A stretch of 64,000 bases of DNA from Thermohalobaculum sp965263335. Its GTDB lineage: Bacteria; Pseudomonadota; Alphaproteobacteria; Rhodobacterales; Rhodobacteraceae. A program made the position numbers and the translations under genes. The notes under the pieces are model-generated. The model worked only from the letters and a program-made list of their open reading frames with translations. It was not told the DNA's origin and searched no databases. Positions 25,939 through 34,634 of the stretch are shown here, piece by piece. Location of the stretch: contig CBDHHE010000001.1 of NCBI GenBank assembly GCA_965263335.1, positions 496,001-560,000 on the forward strand, read 5' to 3'. Every line of letters begins with the position of its first letter. Positions within the stretch are counted from its first letter, which is position 1.

Positions 25939-26506
25939 AGTCGAACAAAGAAGTGATTCGTGCGGGGTGCGCGTCTAGAGAATTTTGACACTCAATTTCA
26001 ACTTTCAGATGAATGCCAAGGAAGGGACCTGAGGCTGTTCCGTAGTTTTTCCAAGATCGATCAGAGTTTCAAGTTATTGATATACAAAGATTTAATGTCC
26101 CGGTTGCCAGAATTTGAACAGAAGATCACAAGTGGGGCGGAAGGGGCCGTGGTCTTGCCCCCAAACGGTCACGCTGTCCGAGCAGAACAGTTGTGTGCCG
26201 CCATGGTTCGTTCCCTCGCTTGATTGTGGCACGTCGTGTGAGCGTTGCGTGTTGCGGCCGTCCGTGTAGTTGGACGGCCGCCCCACTCGACAAACAAATG
26301 GTCATCTGATGCATGAGTTCAGTGTCTCGACGCCTGTGGTCCAAGCTGATCGCGATTTTAGCCTTGCGCTGAACGGCTGGCGTTGTCATCTTAACGATAG
26401 GTTAGGCAGGATCGCACGGGGTCTTATTCGTCTCTGGGCTATCTGGAAAAGTCCGCTGTTAGAACGGTCTACCTCACCTTGCGTAACTGGTTTCGGTGGA
26501 CATGAC
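25939..26506. other. Gene-poor, AT-richer intergenic stretch
   Basis: I see no convincing gene in these 568 bases. A GTG-started frame of 87 codons (25960-26223) exists but has no good ribosome site or family resemblance. The part from about 25980 to 26110 is markedly AT-rich for this window. A perfect 10-base-pair hairpin lies at 26254-26281. The stretch may hold remnants of a lost element or a regulatory leader. Confidence 0.5.
26254..26281. repeat. Perfect inverted repeat, 10-bp arms
   Basis: GCGGCCGTCC (26254-26263) and GGACGGCCGC (26272-26281) form a perfect stem with an 8-base loop. No T run follows on either strand, so it is not a standard intrinsic terminator. It could be a protein-binding or RNA-structural site. 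Confidence 0.6.
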
Positions 26507-26713
26507 ATGCCCCGCGATGAACATCAGATTGCTTTGTCGGAAGCTGATCTCAAGACTATTCACGGTTGTCTGCGCCGTGTGAAAGCGCGTTTTGAGAACA
26601 AGCTCGAAGATGTGACCGAGGAAGAGGGACGAGAGTTGGCGCATCGCGAGATACGTCGGCTGGAGGAACTCCGTCAGCGCATAGAGGCGCTTCTGGTTGT
26701 GGACGCCGCCTGA
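26507..26713 (+). CDS. Small charged helical hypothetical protein
   Basis: A 68-residue protein, about a third charged residues, that should form one or two long helices (LKTIHGCLRRVKARFENKLE, then EEGRELAHREIRRLEELRQR). I do not recognise it. ATG 26507 is chosen because GGTGGA precedes it and sequence upstream in the same frame does not look coding. It lies 129 bases ahead of the TerC-like gene on the same strand. Confidence 0.5.
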   Translation: MPRDEHQIALSEADLKTIHGCLRRVKARFENKLEDVTEEEGRELAHREIRRLEELRQRIEALLVVDAA

Positions 26714-26842
26714 GCCCTGCCTGATCGATCAGGTTGCATGGGACAGGAACCGGCCGGCCAGCAAAAAGACACCAAGCGTGTTGAGACTGGGAGCGCCGCG
26801 CGGTAATCCGCTGTGTGAAAAATCACGTGCGGAGCCGTCGCC

Positions 26843-27646
26843 ATGCTTGATCTCTTCAGCATCGAGAACCTGATCAACTTCTGTGTCCTGCTTTTTCTGC
26901 AAGCCGTGCTCGGCTTCGACAATCTTCTTTACATCTCGATCGAGTCTCAGCGCGCTCCCAAGGAGAGCCAGGCCGCAGTGAGGAAATGGGGCATCATCAT
27001 CGCGCTCGCTTTGCGCGTGGTGCTGCTGTTCACAATGATCCAGCTGTTGGCGAGTCTGACCGAGCCGTTCTTCGGGATCAATTTTGTGGGCATCGTCGAA
27101 GGAACATTTAACTTCGCATCGATTGTCTTTCTCCTGGGCGGCGCATTCCTGATGTACACTGCGGTGAAGGAAATCAGTCACCTCCTGGCGGTCGAGCATC
27201 TCGGTCACGGGCCCGAGAACAAGAGCGCGAAGTCGGTCGCCGCGACCGTGGCGATGATCGTTCTGATGAACCTGATCTTCTCCTTTGACTCGATCCTCTC
27301 GGCCTTAGCGATCACCGAGGTGTTCCCGGTTCTGGCGCTCGCAATCGTCGTATCGGGGCTTGGTATGCTGTTGCTGGCAGACCGTGTGTCGGAGTTTATC
27401 GAGCGCAACCGGAAATACGAGGTGCTCGGACTCTTCATCCTGCTCATTGTCGGCGTTGTGCTGCTCGGCGAAGGTGGGCACGTGGCGCATCTCAAGCTGT
27501 TTGGTTTCGCCGTCGAGCCGATGTCGAAGACCACATTCTATTTTGCCATCGCCGTGCTGGTCGCGGTCGACATTCTTCAAACGGGGTATCAGCGCAAACT
27601 GGAACGCGTGAGGGCAGGGGAGCAAAGCCGCTCGCGGTCCCCCTAG
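26843..27646 (+). CDS. TerC-family integral membrane protein
   Basis: A 267-residue inner-membrane protein with seven or so helices of the TerC/YkoY family, some members of which export manganese or are linked to tellurite resistance. Acidic residues within helices, in LGFDNLLYIS (about 24-33) and FSFDSILSALAITEV, are the conserved putative metal-binding sites. The ligand here is unproven. Its stop TAG shares CTAG with the opposing DMT gene stop. Confidence 0.88.
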   Translation: MLDLFSIENLINFCVLLFLQAVLGFDNLLYISIESQRAPKESQAAVRKWGIIIALALRVVLLFTMIQLLASLTEPFFGINFVGIVEGTFNFASIVFLLGGAFLMYTAVKEISHLLAVEHLGHGPENKSAKSVAATVAMIVLMNLIFSFDSILSALAITEVFPVLALAIVVSGLGMLLLADRVSEFIERNRKYEVLGLFILLIVGVVLLGEGGHVAHLKLFGFAVEPMSKTTFYFAIAVLVAVDILQTGYQRKLERVRAGEQSRSRSP

Positions 27647-28566
27647 GTGTCGCTCCGCCGCTGAAGACGCCGTGGCAGCAGGCGGCCGTCGATCGCGGCG
27701 AGGCCCAGAAGGATCAGTGCCAGTCCCGCGAAGTGTTGTGGCGACAGAGCTTCGGCGAGTACAGCCCAGCCCATCAGTATGGCAGATGGGGGGATCAGGA
27801 AGGTCACCAGCAAAAGGTTGGTGGCACCGGCGGCTGCGAGTATCCGGAAGTAGAGCACATAGGCCACGGCGGTTGACAGCACCGCGAGCGCGACGATCGA
27901 AACGAGCGTTCCTAAAGATGGCATTGCCAACTGCCACGGTTGATCAACGATCAGGGCAACCGGCAGGAGCACGAGCGTCGAGCATGTCACTTGGCCGGTC
28001 GCCGTTGTCACCGGATCTATCTCCATCGCGCGGAACCGCCGCCCGTAGACGCCTGCGAATGCATATGAGATGGCAGCCCCAAGGATCGCAAGCTGCGCGA
28101 GCACCGCAGTGCCCAATCCCGTGAGAGCATCCCAGCCGATCATGACGGTGACCCCAAGAAATCCCAGGGCTACCCCGATGGCTTTGGCTGGCCCCAGCCG
28201 TTCATCCGCCGTCAGGACGTGCGCCACCAGCACTGTGAAAATCGGCGTCATCGCATTGAGGATCGAGGCAAGCCCGCTTGCAATTTGTGTCTGACCCCAG
28301 ACGATCAGGCAGAACGGGATGACGTTGTTGAGCACTCCCATTCCGAGGAAGGCGCTCCAGACACCGAGCTTGCCCGGCACCCGCCGGCCCGTCAGTCGAA
28401 GAAACAGCAACAGCGTCAGCGCAGCCAGGCCGACACGGAGCACCACAATCGTGAATGGCGGCAGCTCGGCCACGGCCACGCCGACAAACAGAAACGATCC
28501 GCCCCAAAGCAGCGAGAGAGCCACAAGCATTGCCCAGGTCATCAGAGTCATTGCCGGCTGTGTCAT
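27643..28566 (-). CDS. DMT/EamA-family permease
   Basis: A 307-residue inner-membrane protein with ten predicted helices in two EamA repeats (about 10-140 and 155-290). Features include LLWGGSFLFVGVAVAELPPF in helix 1 and ATNLLLVTFLIPPSAILMGW near helix 9. Such proteins export metabolites or drugs; substrate unknown. It converges on the TerC-like gene with a four-base palindromic stop overlap. Confidence 0.88.
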   Translation of the reverse strand: MTQPAMTLMTWAMLVALSLLWGGSFLFVGVAVAELPPFTIVVLRVGLAALTLLLFLRLTGRRVPGKLGVWSAFLGMGVLNNVIPFCLIVWGQTQIASGLASILNAMTPIFTVLVAHVLTADERLGPAKAIGVALGFLGVTVMIGWDALTGLGTAVLAQLAILGAAISYAFAGVYGRRFRAMEIDPVTTATGQVTCSTLVLLPVALIVDQPWQLAMPSLGTLVSIVALAVLSTAVAYVLYFRILAAAGATNLLLVTFLIPPSAILMGWAVLAEALSPQHFAGLALILLGLAAIDGRLLPRRLQRRSDT

Positions 28567-28683
28567 GTGGCCTCGCTTGGCTTGCGTTCGATGCGGCTTG
28601 ATACTGGAGTGCAGGCGGAACGACAGCCCGTTTCTTGCGCTCGGTTATCTTGACACCAATGTACCTATATGCGCTTTGGCATC

Positions 28684-28941
28684 ATGAAATCTGTGAAACG
28701 AACGCAAACTGGCCTGCGCCTGGAAAAACGCCTCCTGAAGGTGATGAAGGGGCTGGCGGAGTACCTGGATATGTCGGTGGCTGAACTTATCGAGGGTATG
28801 GCGCTGCATGCCTTCGAGGGTAAGGCGCCTTTCGACCCATCTACCCTGCGCAAGATCGCGCAGCTCAAGGAGGTCTATGATCTCGATCTCACGGCGGCAG
28901 ATAGCCATGCGATGACCGAACCGGCCAGAGACACGCCATGA
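28684..28941 (+). CDS. Small hypothetical protein, possible ribbon-helix-helix type
   Basis: An 85-residue basic-then-acidic protein. The N-terminus (KSVKRTQTGLRLEKRLLKVM then KGLAEYLDMSVAELIEG) has one strand followed by two helices, the layout of ribbon-helix-helix DNA-binding proteins, but I cannot name a family. ATG 28669 is an alternative start. It overlaps the next gene by four bases (ATGA), so the two are translationally coupled. Confidence 0.6.
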   Translation: MKSVKRTQTGLRLEKRLLKVMKGLAEYLDMSVAELIEGMALHAFEGKAPFDPSTLRKIAQLKEVYDLDLTAADSHAMTEPARDTP

Positions 28942-29336
28942 CAGACACAAAGATGCTCTCTAGGCTGCTTGACGGAACCATCGATCCACGCCAGTTCAGC
29001 CATCGGGACCATCTCGTCGTCGCCTACGAGGCGCTTTCGGGTCGCGACTTCTTCGAGGCGGCCGGCCTTGTGGCTCGAGGCTTGATGGGCATTGCTCAGA
29101 AGGCAGGTGCGCCGCAGAAATTCAATGCCACCGTGACGCTGGCCTTTCTCGGTCTGGTTTCCGAGCGCATGCACCGACAAGATCACTCGACCCCTGATGC
29201 TTTTGTCGAAACCAACCCGGATCTCCTCGACCGGAGTCTACTGAACGGCTGGTTCTCCATATCACGTCTCTCGGACGACCTGGCCCATGCCATCGCGTTG
29301 CTGCCTGATCGCGCACCGACCGTCCGGCGGTCTTGA
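28938..29336 (+). CDS. Small hypothetical protein coupled to the preceding gene
   Basis: A 132-residue soluble helical protein that I do not recognise. It contains FSHRDHLVVAYEAL (about 20-33) and KFNATVTLAFLGLVSERM (about 60-78); two histidines with Asp in HRDH are suggestive of a metal site but this is speculative. Its ATG overlaps the stop of the 28684 gene, so the pair probably acts together. gatB begins 53 bases after its stop. Confidence 0.65.
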   Translation: MTDTKMLSRLLDGTIDPRQFSHRDHLVVAYEALSGRDFFEAAGLVARGLMGIAQKAGAPQKFNATVTLAFLGLVSERMHRQDHSTPDAFVETNPDLLDRSLLNGWFSISRLSDDLAHAIALLPDRAPTVRRS

Positions 29337-29389
29337 GATCGGCACGGTCCCGACCTAAGAGAGCGTCGGAACCACAGATCGAGGGCCGC

Positions 29390-30907
29390 ATGTCCGAACT
29401 CAGCTACCGCGAACCAGAACCGAAAGTCATCGCCGGCGCCCGTGAGGACTGGGAACTGGTGATCGGCATGGAAGTGCACGCTCAGGTCGCCTCGAAGTCG
29501 AAGCTGTTCTCTGGGGCGTCGACCGAATTCGGTGCCGAACCGAACGCGCATGTGAGCCTTGTCGACGCGGCGATGCCCGGCATGCTGCCGGTGATCAATG
29601 GCTTTTGCGTCGAGCAGGCGGTGCGCACGGGGCTCGGCCTCAAGGCTCAAATCAACCTTCGCTCGGTCTTCGATCGCAAGAACTACTTTTATCCCGATTT
29701 GCCTCAAGGCTACCAGATCAGCCAGTTCAAGAATCCGGTCGTCGGAGAAGGGGAGGTTATCGTCGATCTCGAACCGGGCGTTGCGCGCAAGGTGCGCATC
29801 GAACGCATTCACCTCGAGCAGGATGCGGGCAAGTCGATCCACGACATGGACCCCGAAATGTCGTTCGTCGATCTGAACCGCACCGGGGTCGCGTTGATGG
29901 AGATCGTGTCGCGACCGGACATTCGCGGGCCGGAGGAGGCGGCGGAGTATGTCCGGAAGCTTCGCCAGATCCTGCGCTATCTCGGGACCTGTGACGGTAA
30001 CATGCAGGAGGGTTCGCTGCGCGCCGACGTAAACGTCTCCGTTTGTCGGCCAGGCGACTACGAGAAGTATCGCGCCAATGACGACTTTTCGCACCTGGGC
30101 ACCCGGTGCGAAATCAAGAACATGAACTCGATGCGGTTCATTCATCAGGCCATCGAATTCGAAGCGCGCAGGCAGATCGCGATCCTCGAGGATGGTGGTG
30201 AGGTCGATCAGGAAACGCGCCTCTATGATCCGAACAAGGGCGAGACGCGCTCCATGCGTTCGAAGGAAGAAGCGCACGACTACCGTTACTTCCCGTGCCC
30301 CGACCTCCTCCCGCTCGAGATCGAGCAGGCGGCTGTGGACCGGATTGCGGCGGAGCTGCCGGAGCTGCCGGATGAGAAGAAAGCCCGTTTCGTCGGTGAC
30401 TACGGCGTGACCGAGTACGATGCGGGTGTGCTGACCGCAGATGTATCGGACGCTGATTTCTTCGAGAAGGTCGCGGAAGGGCGCGACGGCAAGGCAGCGG
30501 CCAACTGGGTGATCAACGAACTCTTTGGCCGGCTCAACAAAGAAGGAAAGGCGGTCGTGGACAGCCCGATCACGCCCGCTCAGATAGGCAGCGTGATTGA
30601 TCTGATCGCGAAAGGTGAGATTTCGGGCAAGATCGCCAAGGACCTGTTCGAGATTGTCTGGTCCGAGGGCGGTGACCCTGCCGAGATCGTCGCAGCGCGC
30701 GGCATGAAGCAGGTGACCGACACCGGTGCGATCGAGAAAGCCGTCGACGAAGTCATCGCTGCCAATCCTGACAAGGTCGAGCAGGCAAAGGGCAAGCCAA
30801 CGCTCTCCGGATGGTTCGTCGGTCAGGTGATGAAGGCCACCCAGGGCAAGGCCAATCCGCAGACTGTGCAGCAGATTGTGAAATCAAAGCTCGGCATCAC
30901 CGAGTAA
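29390..30907 (+). CDS. gatB: Asp-tRNA(Asn)/Glu-tRNA(Gln) amidotransferase subunit B
   Basis: GatB binds mischarged Glu-tRNA(Gln) or Asp-tRNA(Asn) and phosphorylates the acyl group so that GatA-derived ammonia can amidate it. The 505-residue protein has ELVIGMEVHAQVASKSKLFS, YFYPDLPQGYQISQF, LMEIVSRPDIRGPEEAAEYV and the C-terminal tRNA-binding YqeY-like tail (NPQTVQQIVKSKLGI). ATG 29390 gives the family start. gatA and gatC are not in the window. Confidence 0.98.
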   Translation: MSELSYREPEPKVIAGAREDWELVIGMEVHAQVASKSKLFSGASTEFGAEPNAHVSLVDAAMPGMLPVINGFCVEQAVRTGLGLKAQINLRSVFDRKNYFYPDLPQGYQISQFKNPVVGEGEVIVDLEPGVARKVRIERIHLEQDAGKSIHDMDPEMSFVDLNRTGVALMEIVSRPDIRGPEEAAEYVRKLRQILRYLGTCDGNMQEGSLRADVNVSVCRPGDYEKYRANDDFSHLGTRCEIKNMNSMRFIHQAIEFEARRQIAILEDGGEVDQETRLYDPNKGETRSMRSKEEAHDYRYFPCPDLLPLEIEQAAVDRIAAELPELPDEKKARFVGDYGVTEYDAGVLTADVSDADFFEKVAEGRDGKAAANWVINELFGRLNKEGKAVVDSPITPAQIGSVIDLIAKGEISGKIAKDLFEIVWSEGGDPAEIVAARGMKQVTDTGAIEKAVDEVIAANPDKVEQAKGKPTLSGWFVGQVMKATQGKANPQTVQQIVKSKLGITE

Positions 30908-30983
30908 CTGCGCGACGGGCTGACCGCACGATCAATCGACAGAGCGAAGGTTGTTCGTCCCGGGCCACCCGGCTGGTTCGGTG

Positions 30984-31931
30984 TCAGCCTTTCAGACCGA
31001 GGATCGCGCGGCCCACGCGCGAAACGTGGCGCTGGCTCCAGGGGGCAGCGGTGCGAAGGCAATGATCACGCCAGCTTGGCAGCGGCACATTGCAGGCCTG
31101 CGCAATACACACCGTGGGCGTCCCGTCGCAACCGATGACACGGCGCATCTCATCGGGGGCGAGAATGTTGCGGTTGGCCAGTTCATCCAGCGCTTCGGCG
31201 CGGGCGTCATCGAGCATTTCGGTCGTGCTCATGAGTGTGATCAGTGGCTCGGCGACAGAAATGACATTGTGCAGGCGGGGCATGGTGGCAGGCCGTGACA
31301 CCGCCATCGTAACAAGCGCGCTCGCGGCCTGCGCCCAATAGCAAGCCCCGTCGATCAGGATCACCCGACCGATCCGGGCAAGTGTCATGTCTTCCGGCCA
31401 CCGCTGCCCGAGAAGCGTGAGCATCGTCATCGCAGCGCGGGCACCAAATCCATGCGCCACCACATCGATGCGATGGCCGAAATCCCGCGCCTGATCCAGC
31501 CGCGCACGCAGTTGCGTGGCCAAGGCCGATGCCGCATACCCGGCCAGCTCCGCGTCTCCGTAGGCTTCCGCAAGTGCCTGCGGCAGTGGTCCGACCCGGG
31601 CCTGATCGGGCGCCGGAGAGCCAGCCAATCTTGGCAGCGATCGGTGTGCGCGCGGCTTGGTTGGCGTGTCCGGAGTCGCACGAATCAAAAGGAACAGCGG
31701 CGCGCTCCCGCCAGCCTCGCCCGGTCGCTCGACCAAGTGGGCATGACCCGGTGTGAGCTCGCCCTTTCCCGCAGCTTCGGGTACGCCAAGCATCGCGGCA
31801 AGGTCTCGACCTGATGGAGCGCCCGAAACGAGCTCAGCTGGTCGCTGACGCCGCCCGCCGGCAAGCATCGCGACAACCTTTTGCATGCTCGTTCGGCCTT
31901 CACCAGCCGTTGAAAAGCGCATAAGGTTCAT
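30984..31931 (-). CDS. Alpha/beta-hydrolase-like protein lacking the nucleophile serine
   Basis: A 315-residue protein whose core resembles alpha/beta hydrolases of the DUF900/esterase type: IDVVAHGFGARAAMTML (about 155-171) followed by RIGRVILIDGACYW and NVISVAEPLITLMS. In the nucleophile elbow the expected serine is glycine (AHGFGA instead of AHSxGx), so ordinary serine-hydrolase activity is unlikely. The N-terminal 100 residues are low-complexity and Pro/Ala-rich. Start is uncertain between ATG 31931 and ATG 31886. Confidence 0.55.
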   Translation of the reverse strand: MNLMRFSTAGEGRTSMQKVVAMLAGGRRQRPAELVSGAPSGRDLAAMLGVPEAAGKGELTPGHAHLVERPGEAGGSAPLFLLIRATPDTPTKPRAHRSLPRLAGSPAPDQARVGPLPQALAEAYGDAELAGYAASALATQLRARLDQARDFGHRIDVVAHGFGARAAMTMLTLLGQRWPEDMTLARIGRVILIDGACYWAQAASALVTMAVSRPATMPRLHNVISVAEPLITLMSTTEMLDDARAEALDELANRNILAPDEMRRVIGCDGTPTVCIAQACNVPLPSWRDHCLRTAAPWSQRHVSRVGRAILGLKG

Positions 31932-32026
31932 CGCGACACACAATCATACCAAGGTTAACTTGGACTTTACCGCCCTAGTGAGGCCAAAATTGGGGCAAGG
32001 AGCAGTCTTTGACGAGGAAGCGGCAA

Positions 32027-32590
32027 ATGAGCCTCGAGTACAAATGCATCGCGGCACCAGAAGAAGCGAAAAGACGTGGGTGCAAGCGCTCGGAGCGCCT
32101 TGCGCTCAACATGCAGGATATCATCAACGATCAGGCTGCCGAGGGTTGGCAGTATCTGCGCACGGACACGGTGCCCATTCGCGAACGGCGCGGGTTTTTC
32201 GGCGGAACCGACACGATCAGTCGATCGGTGATGGTGTTTTGCCGCGCGCTCGCTAGCAACAGCGATCAGGTCGAGTTGTCCGCTCCCGGTGGCGAGTCCG
32301 CAAGACCGTCGCTCGCGCCGTCGGTATCCGAGCCGCACGGGCCGCCGCCATCTGCCTCACAGAGTCAACTCGTGGCCACACGCTCACCAGATGCGGTGCA
32401 GTCGGGTGACCGTTCGGGCGAGCAAGAGTTTCCGCGATTCGAGTCCTTCCACTCTACCGGCGCAGCGGAGCGGCGGGAGGAACCAACGGCCCTGCCACGG
32501 AGCCGCGGCTTGTTCCGAATCTCAGGCGGGTCGACCGCAGCCGCGGAAGACGAGCGCATCGAGCCCGACAGCCCTGTTGACCGTCGCTAG
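32027..32590 (+). CDS. DUF4177 protein with disordered tail
   Basis: A 187-residue protein. Residues 1-75 match DUF4177: LEYKCIAAPEEAKRR, then NMQDIINDQAAEGWQYLRTD and a final strand SVMVFCRA. The rest (about 80-187) is rich in Ser, Pro, Ala and charged residues and is likely disordered, longer than in usual family members. Function is unknown. ATG 32027 fits best; a TTG at 32009 adds six residues. It converges on the BolA gene with a six-base gap. Confidence 0.78.
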   Translation: MSLEYKCIAAPEEAKRRGCKRSERLALNMQDIINDQAAEGWQYLRTDTVPIRERRGFFGGTDTISRSVMVFCRALASNSDQVELSAPGGESARPSLAPSVSEPHGPPPSASQSQLVATRSPDAVQSGDRSGEQEFPRFESFHSTGAAERREEPTALPRSRGLFRISGGSTAAAEDERIEPDSPVDRR

Positions 32591-32596
32591 CGGGCG

Positions 32597-32857
32597 CTAG
32601 TCACCGGGAGAGCGCAACTCCATTGCAAGCGCGTGTACCGTTTCGGCCAGTTCCGTGGCGAGACACGCATTCACTGCGCGCTGCCGTTGAAGTCGTGTCT
32701 GCCCGGCAAACCGTTCTGACATCATCCGGACGCGAAAATGGGTTTCTCCTCCTTCGCGCCAACCTCCGTGTCCGCGGTGCTGTTCGCTTTCGTCGATCAC
32801 GGAAAGCTCGATTGGCTGAAACTCGGCCGTGAGTTTCGATTCGATGATTGCCTTCAT
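32597..32857 (-). CDS. BolA family protein
   Basis: A compact 86-residue BolA-fold protein. The signature appears as FQPIELSVIDESEQHRGHGG, followed by ETHFRVRMMSERFAGQTRLQ and HALAMEL. BolA proteins bind 2Fe-2S clusters with monothiol glutaredoxins and some bind DNA; the conserved histidine in HRGHGG is a candidate ligand. ATG 32857 or GTG 32863 may start translation. It diverges from the J-domain gene over about 90 bases, an arrangement seen in other alphaproteobacteria. Confidence 0.92.
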   Translation of the reverse strand: MKAIIESKLTAEFQPIELSVIDESEQHRGHGGWREGGETHFRVRMMSERFAGQTRLQRQRAVNACLATELAETVHALAMELRSPGD

Positions 32858-32950
32858 ACCCACGCCAAATTTCCCATCTAAGGTTTTGGTCCATTAAGCC
32901 GCTTCGGATAGACTGATCCGACTCGTCAATCGCACGGAATCCACCCGACG

Positions 32951-33619
32951 ATGCAGCGCCGTTCACCGCTCGATTACGACATATCGGTCACCGCGGACAA
33001 GCGGCGTCGCGCGCGGCTGCGTGGAATGTCGGGTGCGGTTGAGGGCTCGACCCGCACTTGTGAGTGGCCCGGTTGCGAGGGTCATGGCGCCTACCGGGCG
33101 CCCACTTCACCGGATCGACTGCAGGATTTCCGCTGGTTCTGCCTCGAGCACGTGCGCAAGTACAACGCCTCCTGGAATTTCTTTGAAGGCTTCACGCAGG
33201 AGGAACTGGACGCGCAATCCCAGGCCGATCGAACCTGGGAGCGACCAACATGGACATGGAAAGCCGGCGAAGGGCCAAAAAAGGGCCACTCACCCCATTC
33301 TGAAGGCCGTGCTTGGGCACGGTGGGGTTTTTCGGACCCGCACGAAGTGCTTGGCGACAACGCCACCCGCAATCCCGGAGAGCAGGTCGGGACAAAGGCA
33401 CGTTTCCGCCGACTGACGGGACCGGAGCAGCGTGCGATGAATACGCTGGGGCTCGGGCATGAGATCGAGAGCCGGGTGGAGGTGCGGACGCGCTATCGCG
33501 AGCTTGTAAAGGAGCTGCACCCGGACATGAACGGCGGAGCGCGGGCCGATGAGCACCGGCTCGGCCAGGTGATCCGCGCCTGGGATATTCTCAAGCAAAG
33601 CCGCAACTTCCGGGACTGA
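32951..33619 (+). CDS. J-domain (DnaJ-class) molecular chaperone
   Basis: A 222-residue protein whose J domain is at the C-terminus: RTRYRELVKELHPDMNGG holds the HPD tripeptide at 190-192 that stimulates DnaK, followed by LGQVIRAWDILKQS. The N-terminal half has CEWPGC (37-42) and a further Cys64-Leu-Glu-His, possibly a small zinc site. This N-terminal-Cys/C-terminal-J layout next to bolA and cobS is familiar from alphaproteobacteria. It ends one base before the GTG of the next gene. Confidence 0.9.
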   Translation: MQRRSPLDYDISVTADKRRRARLRGMSGAVEGSTRTCEWPGCEGHGAYRAPTSPDRLQDFRWFCLEHVRKYNASWNFFEGFTQEELDAQSQADRTWERPTWTWKAGEGPKKGHSPHSEGRAWARWGFSDPHEVLGDNATRNPGEQVGTKARFRRLTGPEQRAMNTLGLGHEIESRVEVRTRYRELVKELHPDMNGGARADEHRLGQVIRAWDILKQSRNFRD

Positions 33620-33620
33620 A

Positions 33621-34493
33621 GTGCAGGTCACACTTCTCGGAACCGGATGCCCCTTGCTTTGCGAGGCACGCGGCGGCGCGGCAACACTCGTGCGCACCGA
33701 AGAGGCAGCTGTTCTGATTGATTGCGGGTCAATGGCGACGCAGCGGTTGCTGGGCGCCGGATGTCCCGGTCATCTGATCGACGCGCTGCTGGTGACGCAT
33801 CTTCATTCGGACCATCTGGTTGATTTTTATCAGCTTGTCGTCTCGTCCTGGCATCTCGGACGGGATAGGCCGTTGAAAGTGTATGCACCTGAGCCGGTCA
33901 TTCAGATGCTCCGGAAAACGATGGAGGCCTGGGCGGACGAACGCGCGCTGCGGGTGAAGTTCGAGCGGCGACCATCAGCGGTTGGCCTCGAGGTGGAGTA
34001 CGCACCGATCACTGGAGGGCAGGCGCTCGAGATCGGAGAACTCGAGATCACGTGCGTGGCTGTCGAACATGCGCCGGTCACACCTGCCTTCGGCTTCATC
34101 TTTCGTGCGAACGCGAAATCCGCTGCCGTTTCCGGCGACACAAAGGTCTGTGACGCTTTGATCCAGGCAGGGCAGGGGTGCGACCTGCTCGTGCACGAAG
34201 TCTACAATCACACCGAGATCGCCGCCGCTCCGGGCAACAGGACACCCGAGGCGATTGCGGCGGTGATGTCTTATCACACGCTTGATCGGGAGGTCGGCGG
34301 GGTCGCTACCGCGATGAATGCGAAGGCATTGGCGCTGACGCACTTCGTACCGCCGGAGTTTGACCGTGCAAAGCTGCTGTCGACCGTTGCAGAAAGTTTC
34401 GCGGGTCCGGTGTTCATCGGCGAGGATCTCATGACCTTTGACCTCGCGAGCGGCGACGTCTCGCACAAGGACTTCCGGGCCCGCCTGCTCTAA
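33621..34493 (+). CDS. Metallo-beta-lactamase-fold hydrolase, RNase Z-like
   Basis: A 290-residue zinc hydrolase of the beta-lactamase/RNase Z fold. The metal motif THLHSDH is at 59-65; further ligands are expected at His in VAVEHAPV (about 149), Asp in AVSGDTKVC (about 171) and His in ALTHFVPPE (about 241). RNase Z (tRNA 3' processing) or an arylsulfatase-like hydrolase are both possible; no exosite is recognisable. GTG 33621 starts one base after the J-domain gene stop, so the two are coupled. A short hairpin and T run follow the stop. Confidence 0.85.
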   Translation: MQVTLLGTGCPLLCEARGGAATLVRTEEAAVLIDCGSMATQRLLGAGCPGHLIDALLVTHLHSDHLVDFYQLVVSSWHLGRDRPLKVYAPEPVIQMLRKTMEAWADERALRVKFERRPSAVGLEVEYAPITGGQALEIGELEITCVAVEHAPVTPAFGFIFRANAKSAAVSGDTKVCDALIQAGQGCDLLVHEVYNHTEIAAAPGNRTPEAIAAVMSYHTLDREVGGVATAMNAKALALTHFVPPEFDRAKLLSTVAESFAGPVFIGEDLMTFDLASGDVSHKDFRARLL

Positions 34494-34634
34494 GAGCTTT
34501 TTTGGTGTTTGCATGCAGCTTAGTGCCCCGCCGACGGGCTGATGTGTACCTGCGCCGCACCTCAATTGTCGTGCTTGCGCTTGCCTTTGCGAGCGCAATG
34601 TTCCACACCGTCCGGCGAGCTAGAGAACGGAACG

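Noticed and set aside
25960..26223. 87-codon small gene after aroC
   Set aside because: GTG start without a good ribosome site, mixed composition and no recognisable pattern; an equally open frame exists on the other strand.
26254..26281. Intrinsic terminator
   Set aside because: The stem is perfect but neither side has a T run, so it was listed as an inverted repeat only.
28650..28671. Promoter TTGACA before the small gene at 28684
   Set aside because: The -35 box is perfect but no acceptable -10 lies 16-18 bases away; TATAT is only 10 bases downstream.
34487..34503. Terminator at the end of the metallo-hydrolase gene
   Set aside because: A T run is present but the stem is only four base pairs and overlaps the stop codon, too weak to list.
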